NCBI RefSeq assembly: GCF_000422685.1
Contig: NZ_KE383903.1
Location: 449,402 to 513,401 of the forward strand
DNA from: Flavobacterium gelidilacus DSM 15343
GTDB taxonomy: Bacteria > Bacteroidota > Bacteroidia > Flavobacteriales > Flavobacteriaceae
Direction of reading: 5' to 3'
DNA length: 64,000 nucleotides
The notes under the pieces were generated by a model. The model was not told where the DNA came from, ran no database searches, and saw only the letters and a program-made list of their open reading frames with translations. Shown here piece after piece: positions 19,355-27,755 of the stretch (within the stretch, counting starts at the first letter, position 1; each line of letters begins with the position of its first letter). The translations under genes were made by a program, and so were the position numbers.

Positions 19355-20254
19355 ATGTTTCCAATAGCATTTCATCCCATATATAAACATCCTTTGCCAG
19401 AAGGACATCGTTTTCCTATGTTGAAATATGATTTGCTACCACAACAATTATTGCATGAAGGAACAGCTTTAAAATCCGATTTTTTTGCACCTGAAACTTG
19501 CGATTTAAGTCATATTTTAGCTACTCACACAAAAGAATATGTAGATGATTTACTAAAGCTCACATTAAACGCTAAAGCTGCTCGAAAAATAGGATTCCCA
19601 CTTTCAAAAGAACTAGTAGAACGCGAATTAAGAATTACACAGGGAACCATAATTGGTGCTCAAAAATCCTTTGAGTCAAAAGTTTCCTTTAATATTGCTG
19701 GTGGAACACATCATGCCTATTCAAATCATGGAGAAGCTTTTTGTATGCTAAATGACCAAGCCATTGCCTCTAAATTTTTATTGGACAAAAAATTAGTCAA
19801 AAAAATTTTAATTATCGATTTAGATGTACATCAAGGTAATGGAACAGCTGAAATATTTCAGAATAATTCAAATGTTTTTACCTTTTCAACACATGGTAAA
19901 AACAATTATCCTTTCAAAAAAGAAAAATCTGACTTAGATATTGCTTTTAATGACAACACTTCTGATGATGAATTTCTAAAAACTATTTCAACCGTAATTC
20001 CAGATTTAATTGAAGCACAAAAACCCGATTTTATCTTTTATTTAGCTGGTGTTGACATTTTAGCTTCTGACAAATTAGGCAAATTAGGTTGTTCACTCGA
20101 GGGCTGTAAAAAAAGAGATCAACTAGTCTTTGAGTTGTGTTATAAATATGAAATTCCGGTCCAAGTTTCAATGGGCGGTGGTTATTCCCCAGAGATAAAA
20201 ACTATTATTGAAGCTCATGCTAACACCTATCGAGCGGCTAAAAGTGTTTTCTAA
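19355..20254 (+). CDS. Histone deacetylase family protein (AcuC/acetylpolyamine amidohydrolase-like)
   Basis: A 299-residue zinc-dependent deacylase. Recognisable parts are FHPIYKHPLPEGHRFPMLKY at the N-terminus, the His pair in GGTHHAY, the metal site DLDVHQGNGT and the last Asp ligand in AGVDILASDKLG. Bacterial members deacetylate small molecules such as polyamines or acetyl-CoA synthetase; the substrate here is unknown. It follows the HAD gene by six bases and overlaps the convergent HRDC gene by four bases. Confidence 0.9.
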   Translation: MFPIAFHPIYKHPLPEGHRFPMLKYDLLPQQLLHEGTALKSDFFAPETCDLSHILATHTKEYVDDLLKLTLNAKAARKIGFPLSKELVERELRITQGTIIGAQKSFESKVSFNIAGGTHHAYSNHGEAFCMLNDQAIASKFLLDKKLVKKILIIDLDVHQGNGTAEIFQNNSNVFTFSTHGKNNYPFKKEKSDLDIAFNDNTSDDEFLKTISTVIPDLIEAQKPDFIFYLAGVDILASDKLGKLGCSLEGCKKRDQLVFELCYKYEIPVQVSMGGGYSPEIKTIIEAHANTYRAAKSVF

Positions 20255-20691
20255 AAAGCGTTCAAAACAGCTAAAATAGCTTCTCCATATTTTTCGGTTC
20301 TAACTTCACCAAAACCCTTTACTTGAATTAACTCTACTATACTTTGTGGTTTTGCCTCTGCTATTGCTAATAAATGTGCATTGTGACAAATTCTAAAAGC
20401 TGACCAACCTAAATCTTTCGCTAAGTCATTTCTCCAATGCTTCAGTGCTGAAAAAATTTCCTTTTCATACTCAGATAAATCTTCAAAAGTTGATTTGTCT
20501 TCTTTTGATTTTTCTGTTTTAGTTTTTAAGTCATAAAAAACTACTGCTGACCAATAATCGTTTGTTCCTGTTGTAACAAAATTGGTTGAAGTTAATTTTA
20601 CTTCTACTGAATCTAAAAATTCATTCATTCGGTTTTGATCTACTATGCAAAACTCTTTACTTAATCTTATGTTGAAAACTCTTATGTTCAT
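20251..20691 (-). CDS. HRDC domain protein
   Basis: A 146-residue protein. The C-terminal 75 residues form an HRDC domain (LKHWRNDLAKDLGWSAFRICHNAHLLAIA, then a helix-hairpin VKGFGEVRTEKYGEAIL), a nucleic-acid-binding module usually found at the end of RecQ helicases and RNase D. The N-terminal 70 residues are beta-rich with no recognised domain. This stand-alone form lacks any helicase part. Transcribed away from ssb on the same strand, so cotranscription with ssb is possible but a terminator-like hairpin lies between them. Confidence 0.8.
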   Translation of the reverse strand: MNIRVFNIRLSKEFCIVDQNRMNEFLDSVEVKLTSTNFVTTGTNDYWSAVVFYDLKTKTEKSKEDKSTFEDLSEYEKEIFSALKHWRNDLAKDLGWSAFRICHNAHLLAIAEAKPQSIVELIQVKGFGEVRTEKYGEAILAVLNAF

Positions 20692-20720
20692 GATTTAAAA
20701 TTTTAAAGGTTAAAAAAGGA

Positions 20721-20755
20721 ATTGCACGAACTTCAATTTATGAAATCCGTGCAAT
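20721..20755 (-). terminator. Terminator of ssb, possibly a dispersed repeat
   Basis: ATTGCACGAACTTCA (20721-20735) pairs with TGAAATCCGTGCAAT (20741-20755) with two mismatches in 15. On the minus strand a T-run follows, as expected for a terminator of ssb. The words resemble a repeat I have seen in many Bacteroidota intergenic regions. Confidence 0.6.
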
Positions 20756-20766
20756 CTTTAAAAAAA

Positions 20767-21099
20767 TTACTTTCCTAATAAAAGCAACTCACTAATTACA
20801 ACTTCTGTGATGTATCGTTTTACACCGTCTTTGTCATCATAACTTCTGTGTGATAACTTTCCTTCGATAGCAATTTCTTTTCCTTTGGTAACGTAGCTTT
20901 CAATTAAATCAGCTGTTTTTCCCCAAGCTGTTAAACGATGCCATTCTGTACTTTCTACTTTTTCCCCTTTTGCATTGGTGTAGCTTTCGTTTGTTGCTAG
21001 CGTAATGTTCGCTAATTTTTTTCCTCCTTCAAAAGTTTTGATTTCTGGTTCTTGTCCTACGTGACCGATTAATTGTACTTTGTTTCTTAATGCATTCAT
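20767..21099 (-). CDS. ssb: Single-stranded DNA-binding protein, short form
   Basis: A 110-residue protein with a complete OB fold: MNALRNKVQLIGHVGQEPEIK, then LATNESYTNAKGEKVESTEWHRLTAWGKTADLIESYVTKG, then ISELLLLGK. It binds single-stranded DNA. It stops right after the OB fold and lacks the flexible tail and the acidic tip (DDDxPF-like) that recruits partner proteins in standard SSBs, so it is probably an accessory SSB, with the full-length essential copy elsewhere. Next to HRDC and divergent from the GNAT-nitrilase gene. Confidence 0.92.
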   Translation of the reverse strand: MNALRNKVQLIGHVGQEPEIKTFEGGKKLANITLATNESYTNAKGEKVESTEWHRLTAWGKTADLIESYVTKGKEIAIEGKLSHRSYDDKDGVKRYITEVVISELLLLGK

Positions 21100-21246
21100 G
21101 GCGTGTAAAATTTAAATTGTTTATATAAATTATTTTCGTGTCTAATAAAAATTGATTTTAAAATTGAAATAATCGTTGTTTCATTTCGACAGTGCAAAGA
21201 TTAGACGGCTTTCATAACTTATTCGGTAGTTATCTGTTTACTTTCG

Positions 21247-21298
21247 GTTGTAAATATTTGTAAACGTTTGTAAACGGATAATAATTTTATTATATTTG
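21247..21298 (+). promoter_or_regulatory. Promoter with three 10-bp direct repeats
   Basis: TTTG (21267-21270) and TATATTTG (21291-21298) are 20 bases apart, a strong promoter. Overlapping the -33 box and extending upstream are three head-to-tail 10-base units: GTTGTAAATA (21247), TTTGTAAACG (21257) and TTTGTAAACG (21267). The period of one helical turn suggests a protein-binding site. It serves the GNAT-nitrilase gene. Confidence 0.6.
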
Positions 21299-21316
21299 CA
21301 ACAAAACCAGCAAAAT

Positions 21317-22843
21317 ATGCCTAGCACAATACAAACTGTTGAATTAAGAAATCTACAAATTGAAGATTATAAAGAGTTAAAAAAATCTATGATTGAGTCA
21401 TATCCAGAAATGGCAGATACATTTTGGAAAGAAAATCAAATAGAAAATTTATTAAAAAAATTCCCAGAAGGACAATTAGTTATTGTTGTAGATGGAATCG
21501 TTGTAGGTTCTGCCTTATCTATTTTAGTGACAGAAGAGTTTGCCTTTAAAACTAGAACTTATAAAGGAATTACAGGTAATTATACTTTCTCCACTCATAA
21601 TCCTAATGGTGAAGTTATTTATGGTATTGATGTTTTCATCAACCCAAAATATAGAGGTCTACGTTTAGGTAGACGTTTATATGATGCAAGAAAAGAATTG
21701 TGTGATCAATTAAATCTTAAATCAATAATCTTTGCAGGAAGAATTCCAACTTATGGAAAATACAAAGACGAAATAACTCCCAAAGTTTACATTGATAAAG
21801 TAAAGAAAAAAGAAATTTATGATCCTGTTCTATCATTTCAGTTAAGTAATGATTTTCACGAAGTTCGTGTACTTAAAAATTATTTAGAAGGCGATAAAGA
21901 ATCTTTAGAATATGCTGTTTTATTAGAATGGAATAACGTCTATTATGAAGACAGTCCAAAATTAATTAATACAGAAAAAAGTATTGTTCGTTTAGGTTTA
22001 ATTCAATGGCAAATGCGTTCGTTAAGTAATTTAGATGCTCTTTTTGAACAAGCTGAATTCTTTATTGATGCAGTTTCTGGTTACGGAAGTGATTTCGCAT
22101 TATTTCCTGAATTATTCACAGCACCATTAATGGCAGACTACAACCATTTGTCTGAAGCAGAAGCGATTAAAGAGCTAGCTCGTCATACTGAAGCCGTAAA
22201 ATTAAAATTCCAAGAATTTGCAATTTCTTACAATATAAATATTATTACAGGAAGTATGCCTTTTATTGAAGACGGACACGTTTTTAATGTGGGTTTCCTT
22301 TGTAAACGAGATGGTACAAACGAAATGTATCGCAAAATTCACATTACACCAAACGAAGTTTTCCATTGGGGAATTACAGGTGGTGATGCCATTCAAACTT
22401 TTGATACAGATTGTGGAAAAGTCGGAATCGTAATTTGTTATGATGTTGAATTTCCAGAATTATCAAGACTTATGGCTGATGAAGGGATGAATATTTTATT
22501 CGTTCCTTTCTTAACCGATACTCAAAATGGATATACACGTGTAAAACATTGTGCACAAGCAAGAGCCATTGAAAATGAATGTTATGTAGCAATTGCAGGT
22601 TGTGTTGGGAATTTACCAAAAGTAAACAACATGGATATTCAATATGCACAAGCTGCTGTTTTTACACCTTCTGATTTTGCTTTTCCAAGTAATGGAATTA
22701 AAGCAGAAGCAACTCCAAATACTGAAATGACTCTAATCGTAGATGTCGATATAAATTTATTAAAAGAATTACACCAACATGGAAGTGTTAGAACTATGAA
22801 AGACAGAAGACATGATTTATACCAACTTAAAAAACTTAAATAA
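21317..22843 (+). CDS. Fusion of GNAT acetyltransferase and nitrilase-type amidohydrolase
   Basis: A 508-residue cytosolic two-domain protein. Residues about 5-190 are a GNAT N-acetyltransferase with the acetyl-CoA loop in NPKYRGLRLGRRLYD. Residues about 225-505 are a carbon-nitrogen hydrolase with triad Glu265 (LFPELF), Lys340 (YRKIHITP) and Cys374 (GIVICYD). The family cleaves amides or nitriles; the fusion is found across bacteria but its substrate is not known to me. The ATG at 21317 is chosen because the TTG at 21296 lies in the -7 box. Divergent from ssb. Confidence 0.9.
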   Translation: MPSTIQTVELRNLQIEDYKELKKSMIESYPEMADTFWKENQIENLLKKFPEGQLVIVVDGIVVGSALSILVTEEFAFKTRTYKGITGNYTFSTHNPNGEVIYGIDVFINPKYRGLRLGRRLYDARKELCDQLNLKSIIFAGRIPTYGKYKDEITPKVYIDKVKKKEIYDPVLSFQLSNDFHEVRVLKNYLEGDKESLEYAVLLEWNNVYYEDSPKLINTEKSIVRLGLIQWQMRSLSNLDALFEQAEFFIDAVSGYGSDFALFPELFTAPLMADYNHLSEAEAIKELARHTEAVKLKFQEFAISYNINIITGSMPFIEDGHVFNVGFLCKRDGTNEMYRKIHITPNEVFHWGITGGDAIQTFDTDCGKVGIVICYDVEFPELSRLMADEGMNILFVPFLTDTQNGYTRVKHCAQARAIENECYVAIAGCVGNLPKVNNMDIQYAQAAVFTPSDFAFPSNGIKAEATPNTEMTLIVDVDINLLKELHQHGSVRTMKDRRHDLYQLKKLK

Positions 22844-22853
22844 TCCAATTTTT

Positions 22854-22879
22854 GTCATTCTGAACTTGATTCAGAATCT
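22854..22879. repeat. 26-nt palindromic element, intergenic copy
   Basis: The element has arms ATTCTGAA (22857-22864) and TTCAGAAT (22870-22877) around CTTGA. A copy in the opposite orientation at 25777-25802 differs at only two of 26 positions. It fills most of the gap between the nitrilase fusion and the DUF6265 gene. Confidence 0.7.
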
Positions 22880-22898
22880 AATTTTATAACTACTAATC

Positions 22899-23375
22899 AT
22901 GAAAAAAATAATTCTGTTTTTATTGTTTACATCATTTTGTTTCGCTCAAAACACCTTGCATTACAATGATGAAAAGGGTTCTGAAAAGGCAACTTTACAA
23001 GATATAAAATGGCTTGCTGGAAATTGGAAAGGCGAAGCTTTTAGTGGAACTTATGAAGAAAATTGGAGTCAACCTTTTGGTGGCTCAATGATGTTCAACT
23101 TTAAACTTGTCGTTGAAGGTAAAATAGTCTTTTATGAACTAGGACACATTGTTGAAAAAGACGGGACACTTGAATATCAAATCAAACATTTTGATGCTAA
23201 TTTAAACGGTTGGGAAGAAAAAGATCAATCAGAAGATTTTAAATTCATTAAAAAGGAAGGCAATAGAATGTATTTCGACAATTTCACTTTTGAATTTGTT
23301 TCAGAAAATCATGTGAAAGTATACGCTTACTTTGAAGATTCTAATGAAGAAATGGTTTTTAACTTTAAGAAGTAA
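22899..23375 (+). CDS. Exported DUF6265-type protein
   Basis: A 158-residue protein with a signal peptide (MKKIILFLLFTSFCFAQ). The mature part has the pattern IKWLAGNWKGEAFSGTYEENWSQPFGGSMMFNFKL, typical of the DUF6265 family, which is lipocalin-like and of unknown function. Expected in the periplasm; no lipobox. It starts 19 bases after a palindromic repeat and is followed after three bases by the zinc-finger gene, so the two probably share a transcript. Confidence 0.75.
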   Translation: MKKIILFLLFTSFCFAQNTLHYNDEKGSEKATLQDIKWLAGNWKGEAFSGTYEENWSQPFGGSMMFNFKLVVEGKIVFYELGHIVEKDGTLEYQIKHFDANLNGWEEKDQSEDFKFIKKEGNRMYFDNFTFEFVSENHVKVYAYFEDSNEEMVFNFKK

Positions 23376-23378
23376 ATT

Positions 23379-23729
23379 ATGAGTAAAAACTGTTTAGAAT
23401 GTGGTGATAAAATTATAGGTAGAGAAGACAAAAAGTTTTGTTCTGACGGTTGTCGTAATGCCTATAATAATAAAATGAATAAAGATCAAAATAATTTGAT
23501 GCGTAATATAAATAACAAATTGCGTAAAAATTACAGAATTCTTTGCGATTTAAATCCAGAAGATAAAGGAAGAACTACGCGAACTAAGCTGACAAGTAAA
23601 GGTTTTGATTTTGAGTTTTTCACAAGCATTTTACAAACCAAAACAGGAAACACTTATTATTTTTTATATGATCAAGGCTATAGATTATTGGAAGATGAAT
23701 TTATTATGTTAGTTAAAAAAGAAGTTTAG
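23379..23729 (+). CDS. Small zinc-finger protein of unknown function
   Basis: A 116-residue cytosolic protein. The N-terminus has four cysteines as C5-x2-C8-x12-C21-x3-C25 (NCLECGD...FCSDGCRNAYNNK), a small treble-clef or zinc-ribbon-like site. The rest is basic and helical (about 33-70), then beta-rich with Tyr/Phe. Basic charge with a zinc site suggests nucleic-acid binding, but this is only inference. It lies 14 bases upstream of a large membrane protein gene, so an operon is likely. Confidence 0.7.
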   Translation: MSKNCLECGDKIIGREDKKFCSDGCRNAYNNKMNKDQNNLMRNINNKLRKNYRILCDLNPEDKGRTTRTKLTSKGFDFEFFTSILQTKTGNTYYFLYDQGYRLLEDEFIMLVKKEV

Positions 23730-23743
23730 ACTTTAGAAGTTAG

Positions 23744-25183
23744 ATGAAAGAAGAAAGAAGAAAGGTTTCTTTTAGAGAAGAACTTACTATTTCAAAATTT
23801 AGGTTTTGGTTGGGTTTGTTTGTTTCTGTATTGTTGAGTTTTTCAATTTATATTTTTTCTGTTTCCTTACGTGATTATTTACGACTTCTTACATTTACTC
23901 AAAACTTCAACTATTTAGAATTTACAAAAAACGAACTCTTATTTTATAATCTCTTTTATGCGTTTTTGGCATTATTAATTGGTCAAACGTTCTTTTTTAA
24001 AATAGTTTTTGATACTAATAGAAAGTATAATGAAAAAACCATTCAATTTAAACGAAAGAAAATTGTTCACAATCAAAATGTGTTGATTTGGGTTTTTTTA
24101 TATTGGTTTTTTAAATTTTCTGTTATGTATGGAATGTTTAATATAAGTAGCTTTGGTCTAAGAAAAAACTTTAATCTTGGCATTCATTATCAAATTGATT
24201 TTTACAAAGAATATGATTATTTCTTTTTTCTTATAATTCTTGTTTTATTCTTACAATCTTGGCAAAGCATGCGCTGTTTTACAAGAAACTATTTTAAGTA
24301 TATTCTTCTTTCTTTTGGATTAATAAGTTTAATTGCATTCTTATTTTCTCAAATAAATATTCTTTCTTTTGAATCTAAATTTTCAGAAATAAAAAAGAAT
24401 AATTTATATACTAAGCATCAAATTGATTTACCTAAATCTGAATATTTAGAAAAATTATTTTATAATTCTATTACAAAACAATTTTACATTTCTAATGATT
24501 CACAAATTTACTATCAAGATAAAAATGAATCTATTAAGATAAAAAATTTAATTTCTTATATTACGGAAAATGACTTTTTAAAATATCATCGAAATGAACA
24601 CATTCAACTAAACATTGATAAAAAAACTCCAATTAAATTTGTTAATAAAATAAAAAAAACAATATATATTTTAACTGATTATGAAATTGCTTATTCTACT
24701 TATCCAACAAAGTTTGAGCACAGAAAATCTTTTTATCAAGATAATTCTTTTGGAATTAGTGATGGAAAAAAATATTTATCTAAAAATAAATCTAATCGGA
24801 ATTTTTATTTAAACTATGAAAATAGAATAGATTTAAAACAAAATAGTAAGAATGAAATTTCAGTTGATAATAAATTCTATAATAAAACAACTTTAATAGA
24901 ATACATAAAAGATAGAATATTAGAAAACGAAAAATATATAATCACTATTGATTTAAAAGAAAATGCAGTTTTTAATGATTACATCCAATTACTCTCAATA
25001 GCTAAAGAAGGCTATTTTAAAGCTTGCGAAATTAAAGCAAAAAAAGAAGATTTAGAATTATATAATTTGGAATATAATATTGATGATATAATAAAATTTA
25101 ACGTAATTGACTTAAATGCTCTAAGCTATGAGCGAAACGTTAATATAACTGAAATGATACATATATTAAATAATGCACAATAA
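23744..25183 (+). CDS. Membrane protein of unknown function, five TM segments plus soluble domain
   Basis: A 479-residue protein I do not recognise. Residues about 16-38, 68-90, 107-128, 158-180 and 186-208 are hydrophobic and rich in Phe, giving about five membrane helices. Residues 210-479 are a polar Lys/Asn/Tyr-rich domain with no visible catalytic motif. Codon use is even more AT-rich than the neighbours, which fits weak constraint. Its last 11 bases overlap the next gene, so translation is probably coupled. Confidence 0.65.
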   Translation: MKEERRKVSFREELTISKFRFWLGLFVSVLLSFSIYIFSVSLRDYLRLLTFTQNFNYLEFTKNELLFYNLFYAFLALLIGQTFFFKIVFDTNRKYNEKTIQFKRKKIVHNQNVLIWVFLYWFFKFSVMYGMFNISSFGLRKNFNLGIHYQIDFYKEYDYFFFLIILVLFLQSWQSMRCFTRNYFKYILLSFGLISLIAFLFSQINILSFESKFSEIKKNNLYTKHQIDLPKSEYLEKLFYNSITKQFYISNDSQIYYQDKNESIKIKNLISYITENDFLKYHRNEHIQLNIDKKTPIKFVNKIKKTIYILTDYEIAYSTYPTKFEHRKSFYQDNSFGISDGKKYLSKNKSNRNFYLNYENRIDLKQNSKNEISVDNKFYNKTTLIEYIKDRILENEKYIITIDLKENAVFNDYIQLLSIAKEGYFKACEIKAKKEDLELYNLEYNIDDIIKFNVIDLNALSYERNVNITEMIHILNNAQ

Positions 25184-25991
25184 AATCTCAATACTAGGAA
25201 TCGGTTGGCTAGGATTTCCATTAGCTAAAAAGTTAATAGAAACTGGTTATGATGTAAAAGGTTCAACAACTTCTGAAAGTAAATTAGATCTTTTGGAAAG
25301 TAATGACATTCAACCTTTTCAAATTGAGCTTTCTGAAACTGAAATTATAGGAAATGTAGCTGGCTTTTTAGAAAGTTCGGAAGTTTTAATTATTGACATT
25401 CCTCCAAAATTACGAAGTAATCCATCAGAAAATTTTGTTGAAAAAATTAAATTATTGATTACTGAAATTGAAAAATCAAAAATTAAATATATTGTGTTTA
25501 TAAGTTCAACAAGTGTTTATGCAGATGCATTTCCTGTTGTTGAAATAGATGAAAATACAATTCCAAATCCAGATTCTGAAAGTGGAAAACAATTGCTTCA
25601 AACTCAAGATTTATTACTTTCTAACTCAAATTTCCAAACTACAATTCTTCGTTTTGGAGGTTTAATCGGTGAAGACAGACATCCTATAAAGTTCTTAGCA
25701 GGAAAAAAAGACGTTGAAAACCCAGATGCTCCTATAAACTTAATTCATCAAGAAGATTGTATTGGAATAATTTGTGAGATTCTGAATCATGTTCAGCATG
25801 ACAACTTAATTTTGAATGCTGTTTCTCCTTATCACCCAACTAGAAAAGAATATTATACCCAAAAAGCAAATGAAAATGAATTGCCTTTGCCTGAATTTGA
25901 TAAATCAAAAAAATCTCTTGGAAAAATAATCAATAGTAAAAAAGTGTTAGAATTTTTGAATTACAAATTCAAAAGAGAAGCCCTTTTCTAA
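25173..25991 (+). CDS. NAD(P)-binding epimerase-like protein (YeeZ type)
   Basis: A 272-residue atypical SDR. The nucleotide-binding loop GIGWLGFPLA is at residues 9-18. FISSTSVYAD and the FGGLIGEDRHP region follow the YeeZ/GalE-like pattern, but the usual YxxxK catalytic pair is not evident, as in YeeZ. The function of the group is unknown. Residues about 202-211 (EILNHVQHDN) are encoded by an inserted palindromic repeat. It overlaps the upstream membrane-protein gene by 11 bases and is followed by ogt after 21 bases. Confidence 0.78.
   Translation: MHNKISILGIGWLGFPLAKKLIETGYDVKGSTTSESKLDLLESNDIQPFQIELSETEIIGNVAGFLESSEVLIIDIPPKLRSNPSENFVEKIKLLITEIEKSKIKYIVFISSTSVYADAFPVVEIDENTIPNPDSESGKQLLQTQDLLLSNSNFQTTILRFGGLIGEDRHPIKFLAGKKDVENPDAPINLIHQEDCIGIICEILNHVQHDNLILNAVSPYHPTRKEYYTQKANENELPLPEFDKSKKSLGKIINSKKVLEFLNYKFKREALF
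25777..25802. repeat. 26-nt palindromic element inside a coding sequence
   Basis: This is the reverse complement of the element at 22854-22879 with two differences. It lies in frame in the epimerase-like gene and is read as EILNHVQHD. It implies that the mobile palindrome entered a tolerant loop of the protein, or was kept as coding sequence. Confidence 0.7.
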
Positions 25992-26012
25992 AATAATCCT
26001 TACATTTATTTT

Positions 26013-26486
26013 ATGGAAACAGCAATGATCAAAACACCTTTAGGGTTTACAGAAATAATTGGAGATGAAAACGGAATTTCAAAAATTCATGTTTTTGATG
26101 AGGAACAAAAAGTATCTAAAAAAATTCCGCTTGAACTAGAAGAAGCTGTAAATCAAATTCAAGATTATTTTGAAGGAAATAGAAATGATTTCAATTTCAA
26201 ATTAAATCCAAAAGGAACAGCTTTTCAACAAAAAGTTTGGCAAGAGCTATTAAATATTCCTCACGGAAAGACAATGTCTTATCAAGAACTTTCTATAAAA
26301 TTAGGTGATGTAAAAGCAATTAGAGCTGTTGCAAACGCAAATGGAAAAAATCCACTTTGGATTGTAGTTCCTTGCCACAGAGTTATAGGTTCAGATGGTT
26401 CATTAACTGGTTATGCTGGTGGTTTGTGGCGAAAAAAATGGTTGTTAGATCATGAAAATCCTGTGAAACAACAATCTTTATTTTAA
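26013..26486 (+). CDS. ogt: Methylated-DNA-protein cysteine methyltransferase
   Basis: A 157-residue suicide repair enzyme that takes alkyl groups from O6-alkylguanine. The acceptor is Cys121 in the motif PCHRVIGSDGSLTGYAGG. The DNA-binding helix-turn-helix part is FQQKVWQELLNIPHGKTMSYQEL. The N-terminal ribonuclease-H-like domain is short, as in Ogt-type proteins; no AdaA part is fused. Same strand and short gap from the upstream gene suggest cotranscription. Confidence 0.95.
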   Translation: METAMIKTPLGFTEIIGDENGISKIHVFDEEQKVSKKIPLELEEAVNQIQDYFEGNRNDFNFKLNPKGTAFQQKVWQELLNIPHGKTMSYQELSIKLGDVKAIRAVANANGKNPLWIVVPCHRVIGSDGSLTGYAGGLWRKKWLLDHENPVKQQSLF

Positions 26487-26549
26487 AATCTATTTTGAAT
26501 TCTCTTTTTTGTATGGAAATTTCATTAAATTCGTTGTAAACTTTTTACT

Positions 26550-27707
26550 ATGAGATTTCTCAAAAAACTCTTCAAATGGTTTGCTATTGTTTTAGTAAGC
26601 ATTATTATTTTAATGTACCTTTTTGATGTAGATTATTTACTTAGAGCCGTTAGAACCATTTATTTCAGAGGCTATACAACCGCTTTTTTAGAAGACTACA
26701 CTCATTTTCCTAATAGAGAAATCAAAAAAGGAACAGCACAACCTTGGAATATTGCCAAGAATTATAATTCTGTTGAAGCAACTCCAACTCTTGCAAAAAC
26801 TCATAAAGAACTTCAAACCGTTGCTTTTTTAATTATTAAAAATGATAGTATTTGGCACGAAAGTTATTTTGATGGATTTAATAAAAACTCAAAAACTAAT
26901 TCGTTTTCAATGGCAAAAAGTGTAATAACTGCTGCACTTGGAAAAGCCATAATACAAGGAAAAATTAAAAGTTTAGACCAAAAAGTAACTGACTTTTTCC
27001 CTGAACTAAAAGGTAAATTTGCTAAAGATGTAACAGTTGGTGATTTATCATCAATGGCTTCTGGATTAAATTGGGATGAAAAATATTATAGCCCTTTTTC
27101 AATTGTAACTCGTGCTTATTTTGATGATGATTTGAAAAAAGTAATTTTAGGATTAGAAATCAATGAAAAACCTGGTCAGTCTTTCAAATATTTAAGTGGT
27201 GCAACACAATTGTTAGCCATGTGTATTGAAAAAGCAACTGGTGAATATGTTTCTGATTATGTTTCTAAAAACTTTTGGCAACCAATGGGAGCAGAAAATG
27301 ATGCACTTTGGCAACTAGACCACGATAACGATGGAATTGAAAAAGCCTATTGTTGCATAGCAAGTAACGCAAGAGATTTTGCAAGATTTGGAAAACTCTA
27401 CAAGCAAAACGGAAAATGGAACGGAGAGCAAATTCTAGATTCAACTTTTGTGAAAAAGTGCATTACACCACGATTTAAAGACAGTCCACAATATGGTTAT
27501 GGATGGTGGATGCATAACATTGGTGGAAAAGAGTTGTTTTACATGAGAGGTCATTTAGGACAATTTGTAATTGTAATTCCTGAAGATGATTTAATTATTG
27601 TGCGCTTAGGGCATTTAAAAGGGCTTCAAACGGCAACTGATCCTCATAGTAATGATTTATATACTTATGTGGAAGAAAGTTATAAGATGTTAGGAGAAAG
27701 AAAATAG
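26550..27707 (+). CDS. Serine hydrolase, class C beta-lactamase family
   Basis: A 385-residue protein with an N-terminal membrane anchor (about 10-27) and the catalytic domain outside the cytosol. The nucleophile motif SxxK is Ser120-Met-Ala-Lys123 in FSMAKSV. A YxG-like segment (YGYGWW) and HLGQF near the end replace the classical KTG, as in many esterase/peptidase relatives. These enzymes include penicillin-binding esterases and D-aminopeptidases; true beta-lactamase activity is not implied. Confidence 0.85.
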   Translation: MRFLKKLFKWFAIVLVSIIILMYLFDVDYLLRAVRTIYFRGYTTAFLEDYTHFPNREIKKGTAQPWNIAKNYNSVEATPTLAKTHKELQTVAFLIIKNDSIWHESYFDGFNKNSKTNSFSMAKSVITAALGKAIIQGKIKSLDQKVTDFFPELKGKFAKDVTVGDLSSMASGLNWDEKYYSPFSIVTRAYFDDDLKKVILGLEINEKPGQSFKYLSGATQLLAMCIEKATGEYVSDYVSKNFWQPMGAENDALWQLDHDNDGIEKAYCCIASNARDFARFGKLYKQNGKWNGEQILDSTFVKKCITPRFKDSPQYGYGWWMHNIGGKELFYMRGHLGQFVIVIPEDDLIIVRLGHLKGLQTATDPHSNDLYTYVEESYKMLGERK

Positions 27708-27755
27708 AGGAAAAAACAAAGAAAAAAGACACTCACTTTTTAATAATAAAAAACC

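Noticed and set aside
23744..25183. Idea that the membrane protein and zinc-finger pair are a phage-defence system
   Set aside because: No nuclease, NTPase or known defence motif is visible; the neighbours are ordinary chromosomal genes.
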